Shown here: one piece after another, positions 7,639 to 17,283 of the stretch
Numbering within the stretch: the first letter of the stretch is position 1
Layout of the letters: each line of letters begins with the position of its first letter
Source: Trichomonas vaginalis G3
Taxonomy: Eukaryota > Parabasalia > Trichomonadida > Trichomonadidae
Assembly: GCF_026262505.1 (NCBI RefSeq)
Contig: NC_067207.1
Coordinates: 32,580,082-32,644,081, forward strand
Direction of reading: 5' to 3'
Length of the DNA stretch: 64,000 nt
The notes under the pieces: generated by a model
The model's database searches: none
Told to the model about the DNA's origin: nothing
The model's input: the letters and a program-made list of their open reading frames with translations, nothing else
Program-made: the position numbers and the translations under genes

Positions 7639-8538
7639 ATGGAGAAAGTTATTAATCAAGTAGATAAGATTCTTCATGATGGAGCACGTAAGAATAGTAA
7701 AGAACTAAACAATGCACTCATTATGCCATTTTCTGATGATTATCCATTTTGTACTAATGGTGTTTATTTCTACTGCGGTAAGATGGGTTCAGGTAAGACA
7801 TATGGTGTTATTCGTCATATAATGATAACAGACCGCTTCACTAATACTCCATATTATGACTCAATAGTTATCTCAGCAACATCAGGAACAATGGATAAAA
7901 CAGCGAAGACATTTATGAGTCAAGTTAAAGCACCAGTACTGAAAAAGGATGATAAAGAACTTATGCCTTATTTAATGAAGAACGTTAAGATGAAAGCAAA
8001 GTATTACGCTATTGTTGAGTTCGTTCAAAGTAAGTTCGAAAAAATTTCAGAGGAGATGGAACACATCTTAACAAAGCATCAACTAAGGAAACCTGATGGA
8101 AAGTTTGAGTATAAGAAGATTGCAATATATGTTGTAAAGAAGTTGAACAAATATCCTTTCACAAAGTATCCCAGTAATTCTCTATTAGTGTTAGACGATT
8201 ATGGTGGTCATGACTTATTGAATGACCCACGTTCACCATTAGCGAACTTCATCACTAAGGTCAGACATTATAACTATACTGTTGTCATCATGTGTCAAAC
8301 ATGGAGACATATATGTTTAAACATTAAGAGACTATGCACTGACTTCGTTATCTTTCAAGGTTATTCTATGAGAGACTTTCAGTCAATGATTGAACAGTCA
8401 GGAGCAACAGAAGATTGGGAAGAGTTATGGAACAAATACAAAGAGCTACCAACACCTCGTTCATATATGGAAGTTCATATAGTTGCAGGAAAGACGGACT
8501 TTAAAGAAGTTAAGCAACAAAAGATGACATTATTTTAA
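7639..8538 (+). CDS. Maverick B genome-packaging ATPase (FtsK/HerA type)
   Basis: A 299-aa P-loop ATPase. Walker A GKMGSGKT is at residues 47-54, Walker B LLVLDDYGG at about 181-190, and a QTWRHI polar motif follows at about 220. The length and layout match the A32-like packaging ATPases of Polintons, virophages and other double-jelly-roll viruses, which are predicted to translocate DNA into the capsid. The gene looks whole. Homologues are the broken copy in A (1-798) and the partial copy in C (63617-64000). It is divergent from the structural gene at 6550 and followed after 10 bp by the small gene at 8549. Confidence 0.93.
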   Translation: MEKVINQVDKILHDGARKNSKELNNALIMPFSDDYPFCTNGVYFYCGKMGSGKTYGVIRHIMITDRFTNTPYYDSIVISATSGTMDKTAKTFMSQVKAPVLKKDDKELMPYLMKNVKMKAKYYAIVEFVQSKFEKISEEMEHILTKHQLRKPDGKFEYKKIAIYVVKKLNKYPFTKYPSNSLLVLDDYGGHDLLNDPRSPLANFITKVRHYNYTVVIMCQTWRHICLNIKRLCTDFVIFQGYSMRDFQSMIEQSGATEDWEELWNKYKELPTPRSYMEVHIVAGKTDFKEVKQQKMTLF

Positions 8539-8548
8539 GAAGAAATAA

Positions 8549-8956
8549 ATGGGTTTTGGCGATTATGTTAAAGCTGGATGGGGTATGGTGAAAAAAAATC
8601 CTGGTCTTGTAATAGGTGCTGGATTTAACATTGCTAACAAACTTTTCCCTCAAGTTGGTCAAGTCGGTGGTGTTATCGGTAGTCTTGGTGAAAGAATTGC
8701 AAAAACTACATTAGGTGAAGATAATGCATTAACGAAGAATCTTAAAGCATTCAATAAAGCTCTTGGTGGTGACTTCAGTAGAGACAAGCCTGTTGAAACA
8801 CCTATAGTTCAACCTCAACAAACTATTGACAACAATAAGTATAACGCATACATTGGAGGAGCTATTTGGAACAATCATAAGCCATTAGTTCAGTCAGTAC
8901 GTGTACTATCAGACATGCCATGGATTAATGCTATTAGTGGCACTATACGCAGATAA
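8549..8956 (+). CDS. Maverick B small amphipathic virion-type protein (135 aa)
   Basis: The N-terminal 50 residues are glycine/valine-rich and amphipathic (VKAGWGMVKKNPGLVIGAGF, VGQVGGVIGSLGERIAK). A hydrophilic tail ends in SGTIRR. It lies directly downstream of the ATPase, as small core or membrane-lytic proteins often do in adeno-like elements, and resembles the gene at 1915-2442 of element A in layout. An adenovirus pVI- or pX-like role is possible but unproven. The start context is ATAAATG. Confidence 0.6.
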   Translation: MGFGDYVKAGWGMVKKNPGLVIGAGFNIANKLFPQVGQVGGVIGSLGERIAKTTLGEDNALTKNLKAFNKALGGDFSRDKPVETPIVQPQQTIDNNKYNAYIGGAIWNNHKPLVQSVRVLSDMPWINAISGTIRR

Positions 8957-8976
8957 TATATTTTTATGAGGTTTAA

Positions 8977-11900
8977 ATGAGTGAACAAGAGAGGAAACTC
9001 ATTGATGAACGAGTTAAGAAATGGGAGAATGAACGTCCGATAATTCGTACCATAATTAGCGATCAAAAGTTCAAGCAGCATACATTTGATTTTTTGCGCG
9101 ATATATATAATGATCTTGCTTTTGATTACAATGCTAGGCAATACTTTGAGAAAGAATATGTTCAAAAAGGTCGTATTAATTTCCCAATGAGAAGAGAAGG
9201 CTTTTTGATTACATCAACATATACAGCACGTGGTAGAGACCCTTTTACAGACGCGGTTCGTAACTTTAAAGCACGTTCTTCTATTAATGATGATCCAGAT
9301 TTCTACATACCTTATTTTCGTCCACCTTCGCATCCTTTACGAACCAGTGATCCTGGATATGACGCTAAACGAAGATATATAGAGACGAAATTAGCTAAAT
9401 ACAAGGAACCTAAGGATCCAAGGACTGGAGAAGTAAAGGAATCACATGTCAAGATAAATAAGCTTTACAAAGTAGTTGAAGAATTGGAGAAACGATCTAA
9501 TGAGATTAACGCTGAGAAGAAAAAGGAAGTACCAAATATGAACAAACTAGATAAGATGATTAAGGAATATAGAGGATTGGCGAATACATCGAGCGTTCTA
9601 ATAAAGGAAGTAGAAAACACGACAAAGCTGCAGAAAATGATTCATGATGAATTACTGTTAGGTGAATTTTCTATAAAACAAAGACAGAGTAACTTAATGG
9701 GTGAGGCTTATTATTTGGAGAATTGGTATAATGAGAGGTTAAAACAAATGTCGACTCCAACACCAACTCCTACACCTACTCCTACAGTAGCTCCAACACC
9801 AACTCCCACTCCTGAACCAACAGTAGCTCCAACGCCAACTCCTACAGTAGCTCCAACGCCAACTCTGACACCAACTGCTCACGCAGGTCCTCCACCAATG
9901 TCGAGTAGTCATGGTATAACATTAAATAAACCAACACCTACACCAAAAATAACTCCTGTATCACATCCTAGTACAACTAACCCAGTATCTGATTCAAATC
10001 AAGCGGAAAGATCACAGGTTCTTAAAAGAGCTAATACACCAACTGCTTCCCCTATTAGAACACCAGAGCCAACTCCAAGAATCACAAAGGGCCAACACCT
10101 TCACCGACTGTTGAACCAACTCCAGAACCAACAGTACCTCCAACTCCATCTCCAACTCCATCACCGACACCTACAAAAGCACCTACTCCATCTCCAACTC
10201 CGACTAAAGCTCCGACACCGTCTCCAACACCAACTAAAGCTCCAACACCGTCTCCAACTCCAGCTGAACCAACTGATGCAGAATCTATTCAAAATTGGTT
10301 AGACGAAGAAAAGCGAAAAGAAAAGGCTGCAATTGATGCTGCACTAGATAAAAACACACCACCACAGACACTTGGTGGTTACATGTTAAAGAAAGACAAC
10401 ATTCAAAGACAAGAACGTGCATTGAGTGTTGCCAGAGAACAAGCACAAGAAGAGAAGAAAATAGTTGAAGGAGAAGCTTCAAATAGAGGTGGTCCAGGAA
10501 CTTACAAAGGATCAAACTATCCAGCAGAGAAAGCCTCGAGTGATAATGTTGTCTCAAGAGCTACTGATTTAGTTACCCATGGTATTCTAACTGGTGCAAC
10601 AGCTGTTGGTAGTGCTATTGGAACCAGTGTTGACACTGTTGTTGATACTGTAAGAACTGTTACAAATCCTACACCTGAAGATAGGAAGGAAGAATTTCTT
10701 ACTCTTAATACAAAGGCAAAACCAGGGATATGGATTGGTCGTGGAATTTTAAATGCTGGTAGTGCTATTGGCAATGGTGCTTCAGCGGTAGGGGGATGGC
10801 TCGGAAGAACAGCAACATCAACCGCAAATGGAATACTAACAGGTGCCAAATCACTTGGTAATTGGGCTGATGATAAGTATACAAAATATTATGAAGAAAA
10901 AGCTCGTAAGGCTAAGGAAGAAGCTGAACGAAAGGCGAAAGAAGAAGCTGAACGTAAAGAACTAGAGGAGCTTAAGAAGAAAGAAAAAGCTCGTAAGGCT
11001 AAGGAAGAAGCTGAACGAAAGGCGAAAGAAGAAGCTGAACGTAAAGAACTAGAGGAGCTTAAGAAGAAAGAAAAAGCTCGTAAGGCTAAGGAAGAAGCTG
11101 AACGAAAGGCGAAAGAAGAAGCTGAACGTAAAGAACTAGAGGAGCTTAAGAAGAAAGAAAAAGCTCGTAAGGCTAAGGAAGAAGCTGAACGAAAGGCGAA
11201 AGAAGAAGCTGAACGTAAAGAACTAGAGGAACTTAAGAAGAAAGAAAAAGCTCGTAAGGCTAAGGAAGAAGCAGATAGAAAGGCGAAAGAAGAAGCAGAT
11301 AGAAAGGCTAAGGAAGAAGCTGAACGAAAGGCGAAAGAAGAAGCTGAACGTAAAGAACTAGAGGAGCTTAAGAAGAAAGAAAAAGCTCGTAAGGCTAAGG
11401 AAGAAGCTGAACGAAAGGCGAAAGAAGAAGCTGAACGTAAAGAACTAGAGGAACTTAAGAAGAAAGAAAAAGCTCGTAAGGCTAAGGAAGAAGCAGATAG
11501 AAAGGCGAAAGAAGAAGCAGATAGAAAGGCTAAGGAAGAAGCTGAACGAAAGGCGAAAGAAGAAGCTGAACGTAAAGAACTAGAGGAGCTTAAGAAGAAA
11601 GAAAAAGCTCGTAAGGCTAAGGAAGAAGCTGAACGAAAGGCGAAAGAAGAAGCTGAACGTAAAGAACTAGAGGAACTTAAGAAGAAAGAAAAAGCTCGTA
11701 AGGCTAAGGAAGAAGCAGATAGAAAGGCGAAAGAAGAAGCAGATAGAAAGGCTAAGGAAGAAGCTGATAGAAAGGCGAAAGCAGCAACACCATCGCCAAC
11801 TCCATCTCCTTCACCATCTCCATCTCCTTCACCATCACCAACTCCATCGCCATCTCCATCTCCTTCACCATCAATAGCGGCTCCTGTGAGACAATTTGGT

Positions 11901-13022
11901 GCATGGGGTGCTGATTTAGTCAAAGATGCTGCACAAGGAATTGGAAAGGAACTGAAGAACACAACATTAGGTACAATAGAGCGTTTTGGTAATCTTACGG
12001 ATTACACAATTAGATCAGCTGCTAATCTTTTATATAACCAGACTACTGATAACGGTACTGATGAATTGGCTGTAAACGGACTAGCATCAATTAAGAAATC
12101 AGCAGAAGATAAATACGATGAATGGAAAAAGAATATTAAGGGTGAATATAATAAGTATGCATATCCTGAAGAACATATGAAGTTAGAGCTTACCAGACTA
12201 AGATCAAAATATGGTAATGAAACAACAAATACTACAACGCAAACGACGAAAGCTGACAGAAAGATTGATGACACTCCTACTCCAACTCCTGCAATGGCGA
12301 ACATCACAACAATTGCTCCAAGAGTTCCAACAGGAGAAGGTATATCAGGAAATGTTTCAACTACTCATAACATTACTGAAGCAGCTAATGTTTCAGCAGT
12401 TGAGCAACCTGTTGTTAATGTAACTCAGGAAAACGCTACTGAAACATCAACACCAAGACAGGATGTAAATAATGAACGTCCAGAAGTTAAGGAGGTTGCA
12501 AAAGCATACCTGGAGAAAAATACTACACAAGTTCTTGAAGCAGAAAAGCATCTCAATTCAGACAAAACACCATCTCCAACTCCTGAAGCATCAGTTCCTC
12601 CAGCAATTGGTGGAAATATACCTTCAGTATCACCATGGCAGAAATTTTATGGATTGTTTAAAGGAGCGAATAAGGTAATGGATGCTGCTGAGAATCTCCA
12701 AAAGTTCAAGAATGAAGTCGCAACTGGTGCAAAGGAAATAGAAGAGAATGATAAACAAGCTGCTGAATTAGCTAAACAACAAGCTGAAGCAACTAAACAA
12801 GCAGCAGCTCCTAAACAATCTATATCTAAGTCTCAAAGACAAGGTCCTGACCCAAGTGCTAAAGTCAAACAGAATCCAACACCACCTGCAGCAGAGAAGT
12901 CCAAGAAGGACAAGGACAAGAAGAAGGATAAATCAAAGAAGGACAAGGACAAGAAGAAAGATAAGGATAAGAAAAAATCGTCAAAAGATAAAAAACATAA
13001 AAATTTATCCAGTAAGAAATGA
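8977..13022 (+). pseudogene. Maverick B giant repeat protein (coiled coil, TP/SP repeats, lysine tail), broken
   Basis: A very long low-complexity gene. In order: a helical N-terminal domain of about 260 residues starting MSEQERKLIDERV; threonine-proline repeats (TPTPTP, near 9750-10270); a glycine/alanine-rich segment near 10500-10860; about ten copies of a 29-residue charged coiled-coil unit ([19 protein letters not shown] core) at about 10897-11780; serine-proline repeats (SPSPSP); a second non-repetitive domain; and a lysine/aspartate C-terminus ([17 protein letters not shown]). The layout suggests a fibrous or tether-like virion or DNA-binding protein. No family is recognised. It is broken in about one place. 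Its stop overlaps the next start by ATGA. Confidence 0.7.
10897..11780. repeat. 87-bp coding tandem repeats
   Basis: About ten tandem units of 87 bp encode the 29-residue charged coiled-coil repeat. Variant units have AERK replaced by ADRK and short KEEADRKA duplications, a sign of recent unequal exchange. The opposite strand is also open here and gives a long serine-rich phantom frame, which I do not annotate. Confidence 0.9.
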
Positions 13023-13255
13023 GTCAAGTCATTAAAGCATCAACTAAACAAAAGTGGTTAACTGAATATATAAAAGATGGTAAGGTTCCTGATGGATATT
13101 ATGTACATACAATGAAAGACGGACGTGTACAGTTCCGTAAAGTCAAGCAACCTCTCAATGATGAACAGATCAGAAGGAAGATCTCATTGTATGAAACAAA
13201 AATAAAGGACTTACAAGCTAAACTCGAAACCCACGATACTTCTCAAGAAAACTAG
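13019..13255 (+). CDS. Maverick B small basic protein with YYVHxMKDGxVQxRK motif (78 aa)
   Basis: The start codon overlaps the preceding stop (ATGA), which suggests linked expression. Residues about 27-45 read [19 protein letters not shown], very like YYVCHMKNGSVQVRKRKAP in the protein at 28335-28784 of the same element. The C-terminal half is a predicted helix ([16 protein letters not shown]). The shared basic motif may bind nucleic acid or a common partner; function is unknown. It is convergent with the integrase and overlaps its end by 38 bp. Confidence 0.65.
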   Translation: MSQVIKASTKQKWLTEYIKDGKVPDGYYVHTMKDGRVQFRKVKQPLNDEQIRRKISLYETKIKDLQAKLETHDTSQEN

Positions 13256-14285
13256 GCATATCTTTAACATGACCTTCATTAATATTTTTCCTCCAATACT
13301 GTACTTCCATTTGTGACAACCTGTTTGGATTACCTTCACGCATACCTCTACCTGTCACTTTTCCTGTATTTTCGTTCTCAAACGTAACATCATACTTTAC
13401 ATCATTACCGACAAGTTCATGACCATCAATACTTTTAACAGCACCGTGTCTTCCTTGATCTAAAGTTTCTCCTTGCTTTAATCCATGCTCTATTTTTGTC
13501 CATATCTGATAACGTGGATATCTTGCAACACTTCCATCTTTTGCTCTTAACAAGTATGCACTTGTATCAACTGAATCAACTGTATAATAAGAAGGATCAA
13601 GATGTCTTCTTTGTTGGTTACCTTTACCCCATGTTCTTGGTTCAACTATGACTTGAACTTTTTGACCAGGTCTTAAGTTATAAAGGTTATTTTTTCTGAC
13701 ATACTCTTCTTTCAATCTTTGCTTCTTTATATATTCCTCATTATCCTTTTCTGTGAAATCATCAGGCTTTTGTTGTGTGCTTGAATGATATTCAGTGTTG
13801 TAGTCATTAATAATTTGTCTCATTGTATCTGCAGTGAAAGGTGGTGTTTTATCACCTTCTTTGAGGTTTAACTTCATATGTAACATAGTTCTAATAGTTC
13901 TACAGAACCTATTAATAATACCTAGTATGTTATGATTGTATTTCTGTGTCGTCATGTGCTCAATGTTATGACTGACCAACAGATCTCGAACATTTTGTGT
14001 CGTATAAGCTGGGTCTTCATCACTAGTAAGTATTGTAGGCTTCATTTCACCTGTAGCTTGTGAAATGAACTTCTGCATTGCACTTAGAACATTGTTTGAG
14101 TTCTTTTCACTCATTGGGAACGCATAACCTTTTCTACTGTTTACATTGATGAACAAAAGAAAATATGGTGGTGTTCCACCAGGATTCTCAAATGTATCGA
14201 ATTGATAAGCTCCCATATCAGTTGAATATATTGGTAGCATCAAATCCTCTTGTATTAAAGTTTTTTCTTGTTTACCAACAGTCAT
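13218..14285 (-). CDS. Maverick B retrovirus-type integrase
   Basis: The central region is an rve-type integrase core: STDMGAYQFDTF, then TSDEDPAYTTQNVRDLL, then NHNILGIINRFCRTIRTML. A basic linker, RPGQKVQVIVEPR, and a beta-rich C-terminal region near 13290-13420 (KYDVTFENENTGK) follow; the latter could be chromodomain-like, as seen in other Maverick integrases. Its role is to join element ends to target DNA and make the 6-bp duplication seen here. The N-terminal part is short compared with the 506-aa integrase of element C. It is followed upstream by the small gene at 14299-14652. Confidence 0.88.
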   Translation of the reverse strand: MTVGKQEKTLIQEDLMLPIYSTDMGAYQFDTFENPGGTPPYFLLFINVNSRKGYAFPMSEKNSNNVLSAMQKFISQATGEMKPTILTSDEDPAYTTQNVRDLLVSHNIEHMTTQKYNHNILGIINRFCRTIRTMLHMKLNLKEGDKTPPFTADTMRQIINDYNTEYHSSTQQKPDDFTEKDNEEYIKKQRLKEEYVRKNNLYNLRPGQKVQVIVEPRTWGKGNQQRRHLDPSYYTVDSVDTSAYLLRAKDGSVARYPRYQIWTKIEHGLKQGETLDQGRHGAVKSIDGHELVGNDVKYDVTFENENTGKVTGRGMREGNPNRLSQMEVQYWRKNINEGHVKDMPSFLEKYRGFRV

Positions 14286-14298
14286 TTTTTTATTAACG

Positions 14299-14652
14299 TT
14301 AAAGTCTTACAGGCATTGAGTAATCGCTATAACCATCATGGTCTGCGAATTCATGTAATCTTGATGCATCAGGTTCTTTCTTCGTTGGTGCATGAAACCT
14401 TGCTTCATCATAAAGGTTCATATAATGGTTTGTCACGTTTGGGGTAGACCCAATTTTTGCATATTGAGGATATGAGTAATGATACACTAAGTTGAACCCA
14501 TTACTACCATCATCAACATATATCTTTGGTGGAGGTTGTCTTATTAAATTCCTTCCTCTTGGGGCTTTGAGTTGGACGATCTGATCTAGATCATTGTAAA
14601 CAACTCCTGTTGCAGTATATTCTGTGTTGTTCTCTGGGTTAATGTTCGTCAT
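14299..14652 (-). CDS. Maverick B small protein, unknown (117 aa)
   Basis: A 117-residue protein upstream of the integrase on the same strand with a 13-bp gap. It contains a proline/arginine patch (APRGRNLIRQPPPKIYVDD) and a tyrosine-rich middle (LVYHYSYPQYAKIG). No homologue is recognised in A or C. It could be an accessory to the integrase or a displaced part of it; its position is the only evidence. Its start is 35 bp from the divergent gene at 14688. Confidence 0.5.
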   Translation of the reverse strand: MTNINPENNTEYTATGVVYNDLDQIVQLKAPRGRNLIRQPPPKIYVDDGSNGFNLVYHYSYPQYAKIGSTPNVTNHYMNLYDEARFHAPTKKEPDASRLHEFADHDGYSDYSMPVRL

Positions 14653-14687
14653 TTATATGAGAATAAAACAATTTTTACTCATAACAA

Positions 14688-15269
14688 ATGAGATCGAAGT
14701 CAATTCTTTATGGTGCAGCTAATCTTCCAATTGAACCAACAAGCAATGTTGATTCAAGAACAACTAATAACATTGTGATAAAGAACTATCCATCTGGTAC
14801 AGTAAGTGATGCTCCAACAGAGATAAAAAAAGAGGAAACAACTACGAACTCAGAAGCACCAATGTATCCTCCTCCTTTAAGTCCATTAACTTCCAACCTG
14901 ACCTCATCGAGATCTGTGGAGACTTCATCGAGGATTGGTGTAGAAGAGTATTTACTTAGTATATACCAGAAGATACTTCTAGACCAAGACAAAGAGCTCT
15001 TTTCTAACTTAGTGAGCAAAGATCAGATCTTACTACCTAAGCCAGACTTGGAAGAAGTTGTTCACAGAATGACTGGGTTCAAGTGTGAAATAGACCTACT
15101 GGACCCAGACATCACATGTTGTGGTATTCCACCACCTTTCTCAAAAATAGCTCAGATCAGAATCATTGATGAGAACAATATTGCTCAAGAGTTTAAGTAT
15201 GCATATAATGCACAATATACTGAGTTAATAAGTAGGTATAATTTATGTCTTAAGTATGTGATCGTTTAA
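14688..15269 (+). CDS. Maverick B conserved protein with YPPPLS motif (193 aa)
   Basis: The N-terminal 70 residues are low complexity and end in MYPPPLSPLTSN. The C-terminal 120 residues form a compact domain with LLPKPDLEEVVHRM, DPDITCCGIPPP and a C-terminal helix (YTELISRYNLCLKYV). The protein at 61896-62594 of element C has the same plan: TYPPPLS, then ILPYESLIHII, EVSCCG and a C-terminal helix. So this is a conserved Maverick gene of unknown function. The proline motif before a folded domain suggests a tether or interaction motif. Confidence 0.7.
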   Translation: MRSKSILYGAANLPIEPTSNVDSRTTNNIVIKNYPSGTVSDAPTEIKKEETTTNSEAPMYPPPLSPLTSNLTSSRSVETSSRIGVEEYLLSIYQKILLDQDKELFSNLVSKDQILLPKPDLEEVVHRMTGFKCEIDLLDPDITCCGIPPPFSKIAQIRIIDENNIAQEFKYAYNAQYTELISRYNLCLKYVIV

Positions 15270-15288
15270 CCGAAAAGTGACATTTCCA

Positions 15289-15555
15289 ATGAGCCAAAGA
15301 CTACAAAGGTTCTTTGACCTAATTGCTGAGGAAGATGAACCAATATCTGTAGGTAAAGCAATGAGAGTTCATCACAACGTATTTGGTGAAGAAGATCCCT
15401 TCTCAAATCCCGAAGAAGCAATTCTTACCATGTTCATAATGAAATGGTATGAAAAGCATCGTGAGGTTGAAGTTTCATACTACACGTTCTTGTATGAGTT
15501 AGGAAAATATAACGTCAAGATGAAAGAATATCTTGAAAAGAGAAACAATGAATAA
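15289..15555 (+). CDS. Maverick B small protein, paralogue of 19383-19685 (88 aa)
   Basis: The ATG at 15289 is preceded by AAAAGTGACA, the reverse of an initiator-like TCACTTTT word. The protein has LQRFFDLIAEEDEP, DPFSNPEEAILTMFIMKWYE and FLYELGKYNVKMKEYL. The gene at 19383-19685 shares KMQKFF, PKPENPDEL and FCNYL at matching spacing, so the two are diverged duplicates within one element. Function unknown; it is all-helical by inspection. Confidence 0.6.
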   Translation: MSQRLQRFFDLIAEEDEPISVGKAMRVHHNVFGEEDPFSNPEEAILTMFIMKWYEKHREVEVSYYTFLYELGKYNVKMKEYLEKRNNE

Positions 15556-15583
15556 AACTTATCGTTTACTCAAGTAATTATTT

Positions 15584-15960
15584 TTAGTACTTTTCGACGT
15601 ACTTTTTGATCTTGTCAAGAGCTTCGAGCATCTGCTTCTTTGCATTGTGCTTGGCGAAGATGGCTTGCTCAATGGTGAGCTCGAAGGCTTCTTTACCGAT
15701 CGGCTGGTGTTCGCGAAGATCTTTGAGTGCATCAAGAACTGCAGTGTACTCTGATGGTAAATGGGAGCCATCAATGAGTGTATAAAGGATGAGCATGTAC
15801 TCCTGCAGTAAGTTCTCCTGTTTCAAGCGGGACTTGAACTCTTCGCGGAGATCTTGAAGCTTTTGGAGCTTCTCAGTGGCTTGAAGGTAGTCAATGATGA
15901 CCTTCTCTTGTCCCTCAAGTGCTTGTGGGAGGAAGTGGACATAAGCTGTTGACTTCATCA
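15584..15960 (-). CDS. Maverick B helical protein, unknown (125 aa)
   Basis: The start is placed at the ATG at 15960 (MKSTAYVHFLPQ), because an initiator-like TTCATTTTTG lies directly upstream of it on this strand. The longer open frame upstream overlaps the neighbouring gene and is probably not translated. The protein is helical throughout (YLQATEKLQKLQDLREEFK, AKKQMLEALDKIKKYVEKY). No family is recognised. Confidence 0.6.
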
Positions 15961-15992
15961 AAAATGAAGTGGTCATGACACTTTTTAAGTTA

Positions 15993-16163
15993 ATGTCCGA
16001 GCCATACAGTGATGTCGAAGCAGCACATGAACCAAAGAAGAAGTCTTGCTGGGAAAAGACAAAGATTGTTGGTAACGCAATCCTAGCCATTTGTGTTGTT
16101 TTGAACTTGATCGTACTTCTGATCTTGTTCTACAAACTCAACAGAGGTTATTGTCTCAAGTAA
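15993..16163 (+). CDS. Maverick B small single-pass membrane protein (56 aa)
   Basis: The start at 15993 (MSEPYSDVEAAHE) follows ACACTTTTTAAGTTA, a context nearly repeated before the gene at 16996 (TCACTTTTTCTGTTA). An earlier in-frame ATG at 15975 is possible. A basic segment (EPKKKSCWEKTK) precedes one transmembrane helix of about 22 residues (VGNAILAICVVLNLIVLLIL) and a short KLNRGYCLK tail. Virion membrane or host-membrane roles are both possible. Confidence 0.6.
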   Translation: MSEPYSDVEAAHEPKKKSCWEKTKIVGNAILAICVVLNLIVLLILFYKLNRGYCLK

Positions 16164-16187
16164 ACACTTATTTTTATTACCATATAA

Positions 16188-17030
16188 ATGATTTTTACCA
16201 AACCTCCTTTACCTTTCATAGGTAATAAGTCGAAGATCAGGAAAGATCTTATCGACATACTCAAAGACATCAAAGGGGATTATGTCTTCGTTGACCTATT
16301 TGGTGGTTCTCTCTATATCTCTCATCTGTTGCATATTATGTTCCCAAAAGCAACGATCATAGCTAACGACTATGATAACTACGTTGATAGACTGAAACAC
16401 ATTCATGACACGAATGAAATACTTAAGGAACTTAAGGAGAGAATAAATGTTAAGCCAGATGAGAAAATTCCTACTGATCAGAAAGAGATCGTCAGAGAAG
16501 TTATAAGTAAAGCTCCATACATAGACTGGGATACATTATGTTCACGTCTTCTCTATTCTGGAGCATACAAATACTATGATCTTGACACATTAATGAAGAA
16601 AGTGTTATACCTCAGATATACTAACTTATTTGGTGAAAACATAGATGACTATCTTGAAGGTTTAACTATTGTTCATAAAGATTGGAGAATACTCTTCAAT
16701 GAGTATAAAGATCTTCCCAATGTTTTCTTTATATGTGATCCTCCATACTTCCATACTTATTCTATACAGTATGGAGATGAATGGACTCTTAAAGATACTG
16801 TAGAAACCTTTGATGTCCTTAATTATCCATCTATTTACTTCAGTAGTGATAAATCTTATACAGAAGAACTTATAGAGATATTGACAAAAAGATATGGAGA
16901 GAAATTTCCTATGAGAAAGCATGTTATAGATAGAGGTTTAATTAATCCTAACACTCAGAAAAATAATGAAGTAATATATGTCACTTTTTCTGTTAATGGA
17001 GAAGAGAAAGATCAAGAAGATAATAGTTGA
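16188..17030 (+). CDS. Dam-type (D12 class) DNA adenine N6-methyltransferase
   Basis: Motif order is that of the D12 class: PLPFIGNKSKIRKDL near the N-terminus (AdoMet-binding lysine loop), DLFGGS at about 37-42, and the catalytic DPPY at about 184-187 followed by FHTYSIQYG. Length (280 aa) is normal for Dam-like enzymes. It would transfer methyl groups to adenine in a short DNA site; GATC is the classical Dam target but the specificity here is not shown. No restriction endonuclease gene lies beside it, so it is an orphan methyltransferase. N6-methyladenine is known in Trichomonas DNA. Start context is ATAAATG after a T-rich leader. Confidence 0.92.
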   Translation: MIFTKPPLPFIGNKSKIRKDLIDILKDIKGDYVFVDLFGGSLYISHLLHIMFPKATIIANDYDNYVDRLKHIHDTNEILKELKERINVKPDEKIPTDQKEIVREVISKAPYIDWDTLCSRLLYSGAYKYYDLDTLMKKVLYLRYTNLFGENIDDYLEGLTIVHKDWRILFNEYKDLPNVFFICDPPYFHTYSIQYGDEWTLKDTVETFDVLNYPSIYFSSDKSYTEELIEILTKRYGEKFPMRKHVIDRGLINPNTQKNNEVIYVTFSVNGEEKDQEDNS

Positions 17031-17283
17031 TGAGGGAACTGAAGAAGCGACGACATTCATCTTTGACGACGGAAAGCTCACATTCGTTGTCGATAAAAAT
17101 GGACAACACTTACACAAAAGAAAGAGACCAAGAAAATTTTTAGATCTCCCAAAAGCTAGGAAACCAAAGGAACCATTTCCAGTACCAGCCGTCCAAGAAC
17201 CAGAGAGACTTTTGATACCAAAACCTGTGGTTGACAAATATGATCCAGATCAGTTCTTCCCAAAAATACCAAAGTTAGAATAA
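16996..17283 (+). CDS. Maverick B small basic protein (95 aa)
   Basis: The start is at 16996 (MEKRKIKKIIVDEG), just after TCACTTTTTCTGTTA. The frame begins inside the methyltransferase gene, overlapping its end by 35 bp. A beta-like segment (TTFIFDDGKLTFVVDKNGQ) leads into a basic patch HLHKRKRPRK, then a proline-rich tail (KEPFPVPAVQEPERLL). The NGQ-HLHKRKRP segment weakly resembles the MKNGxVQxRKRKxP motif of two other small proteins of this element. Confidence 0.55.
   Translation: MEKRKIKKIIVDEGTEEATTFIFDDGKLTFVVDKNGQHLHKRKRPRKFLDLPKARKPKEPFPVPAVQEPERLLIPKPVVDKYDPDQFFPKIPKLE

Noticed and set aside
10889-11962. Long serine/phenylalanine-rich open frame on the minus strand
   Set aside because: It is the complement of the 87-bp coiled-coil repeats; repeat units divisible by three keep both strands open.
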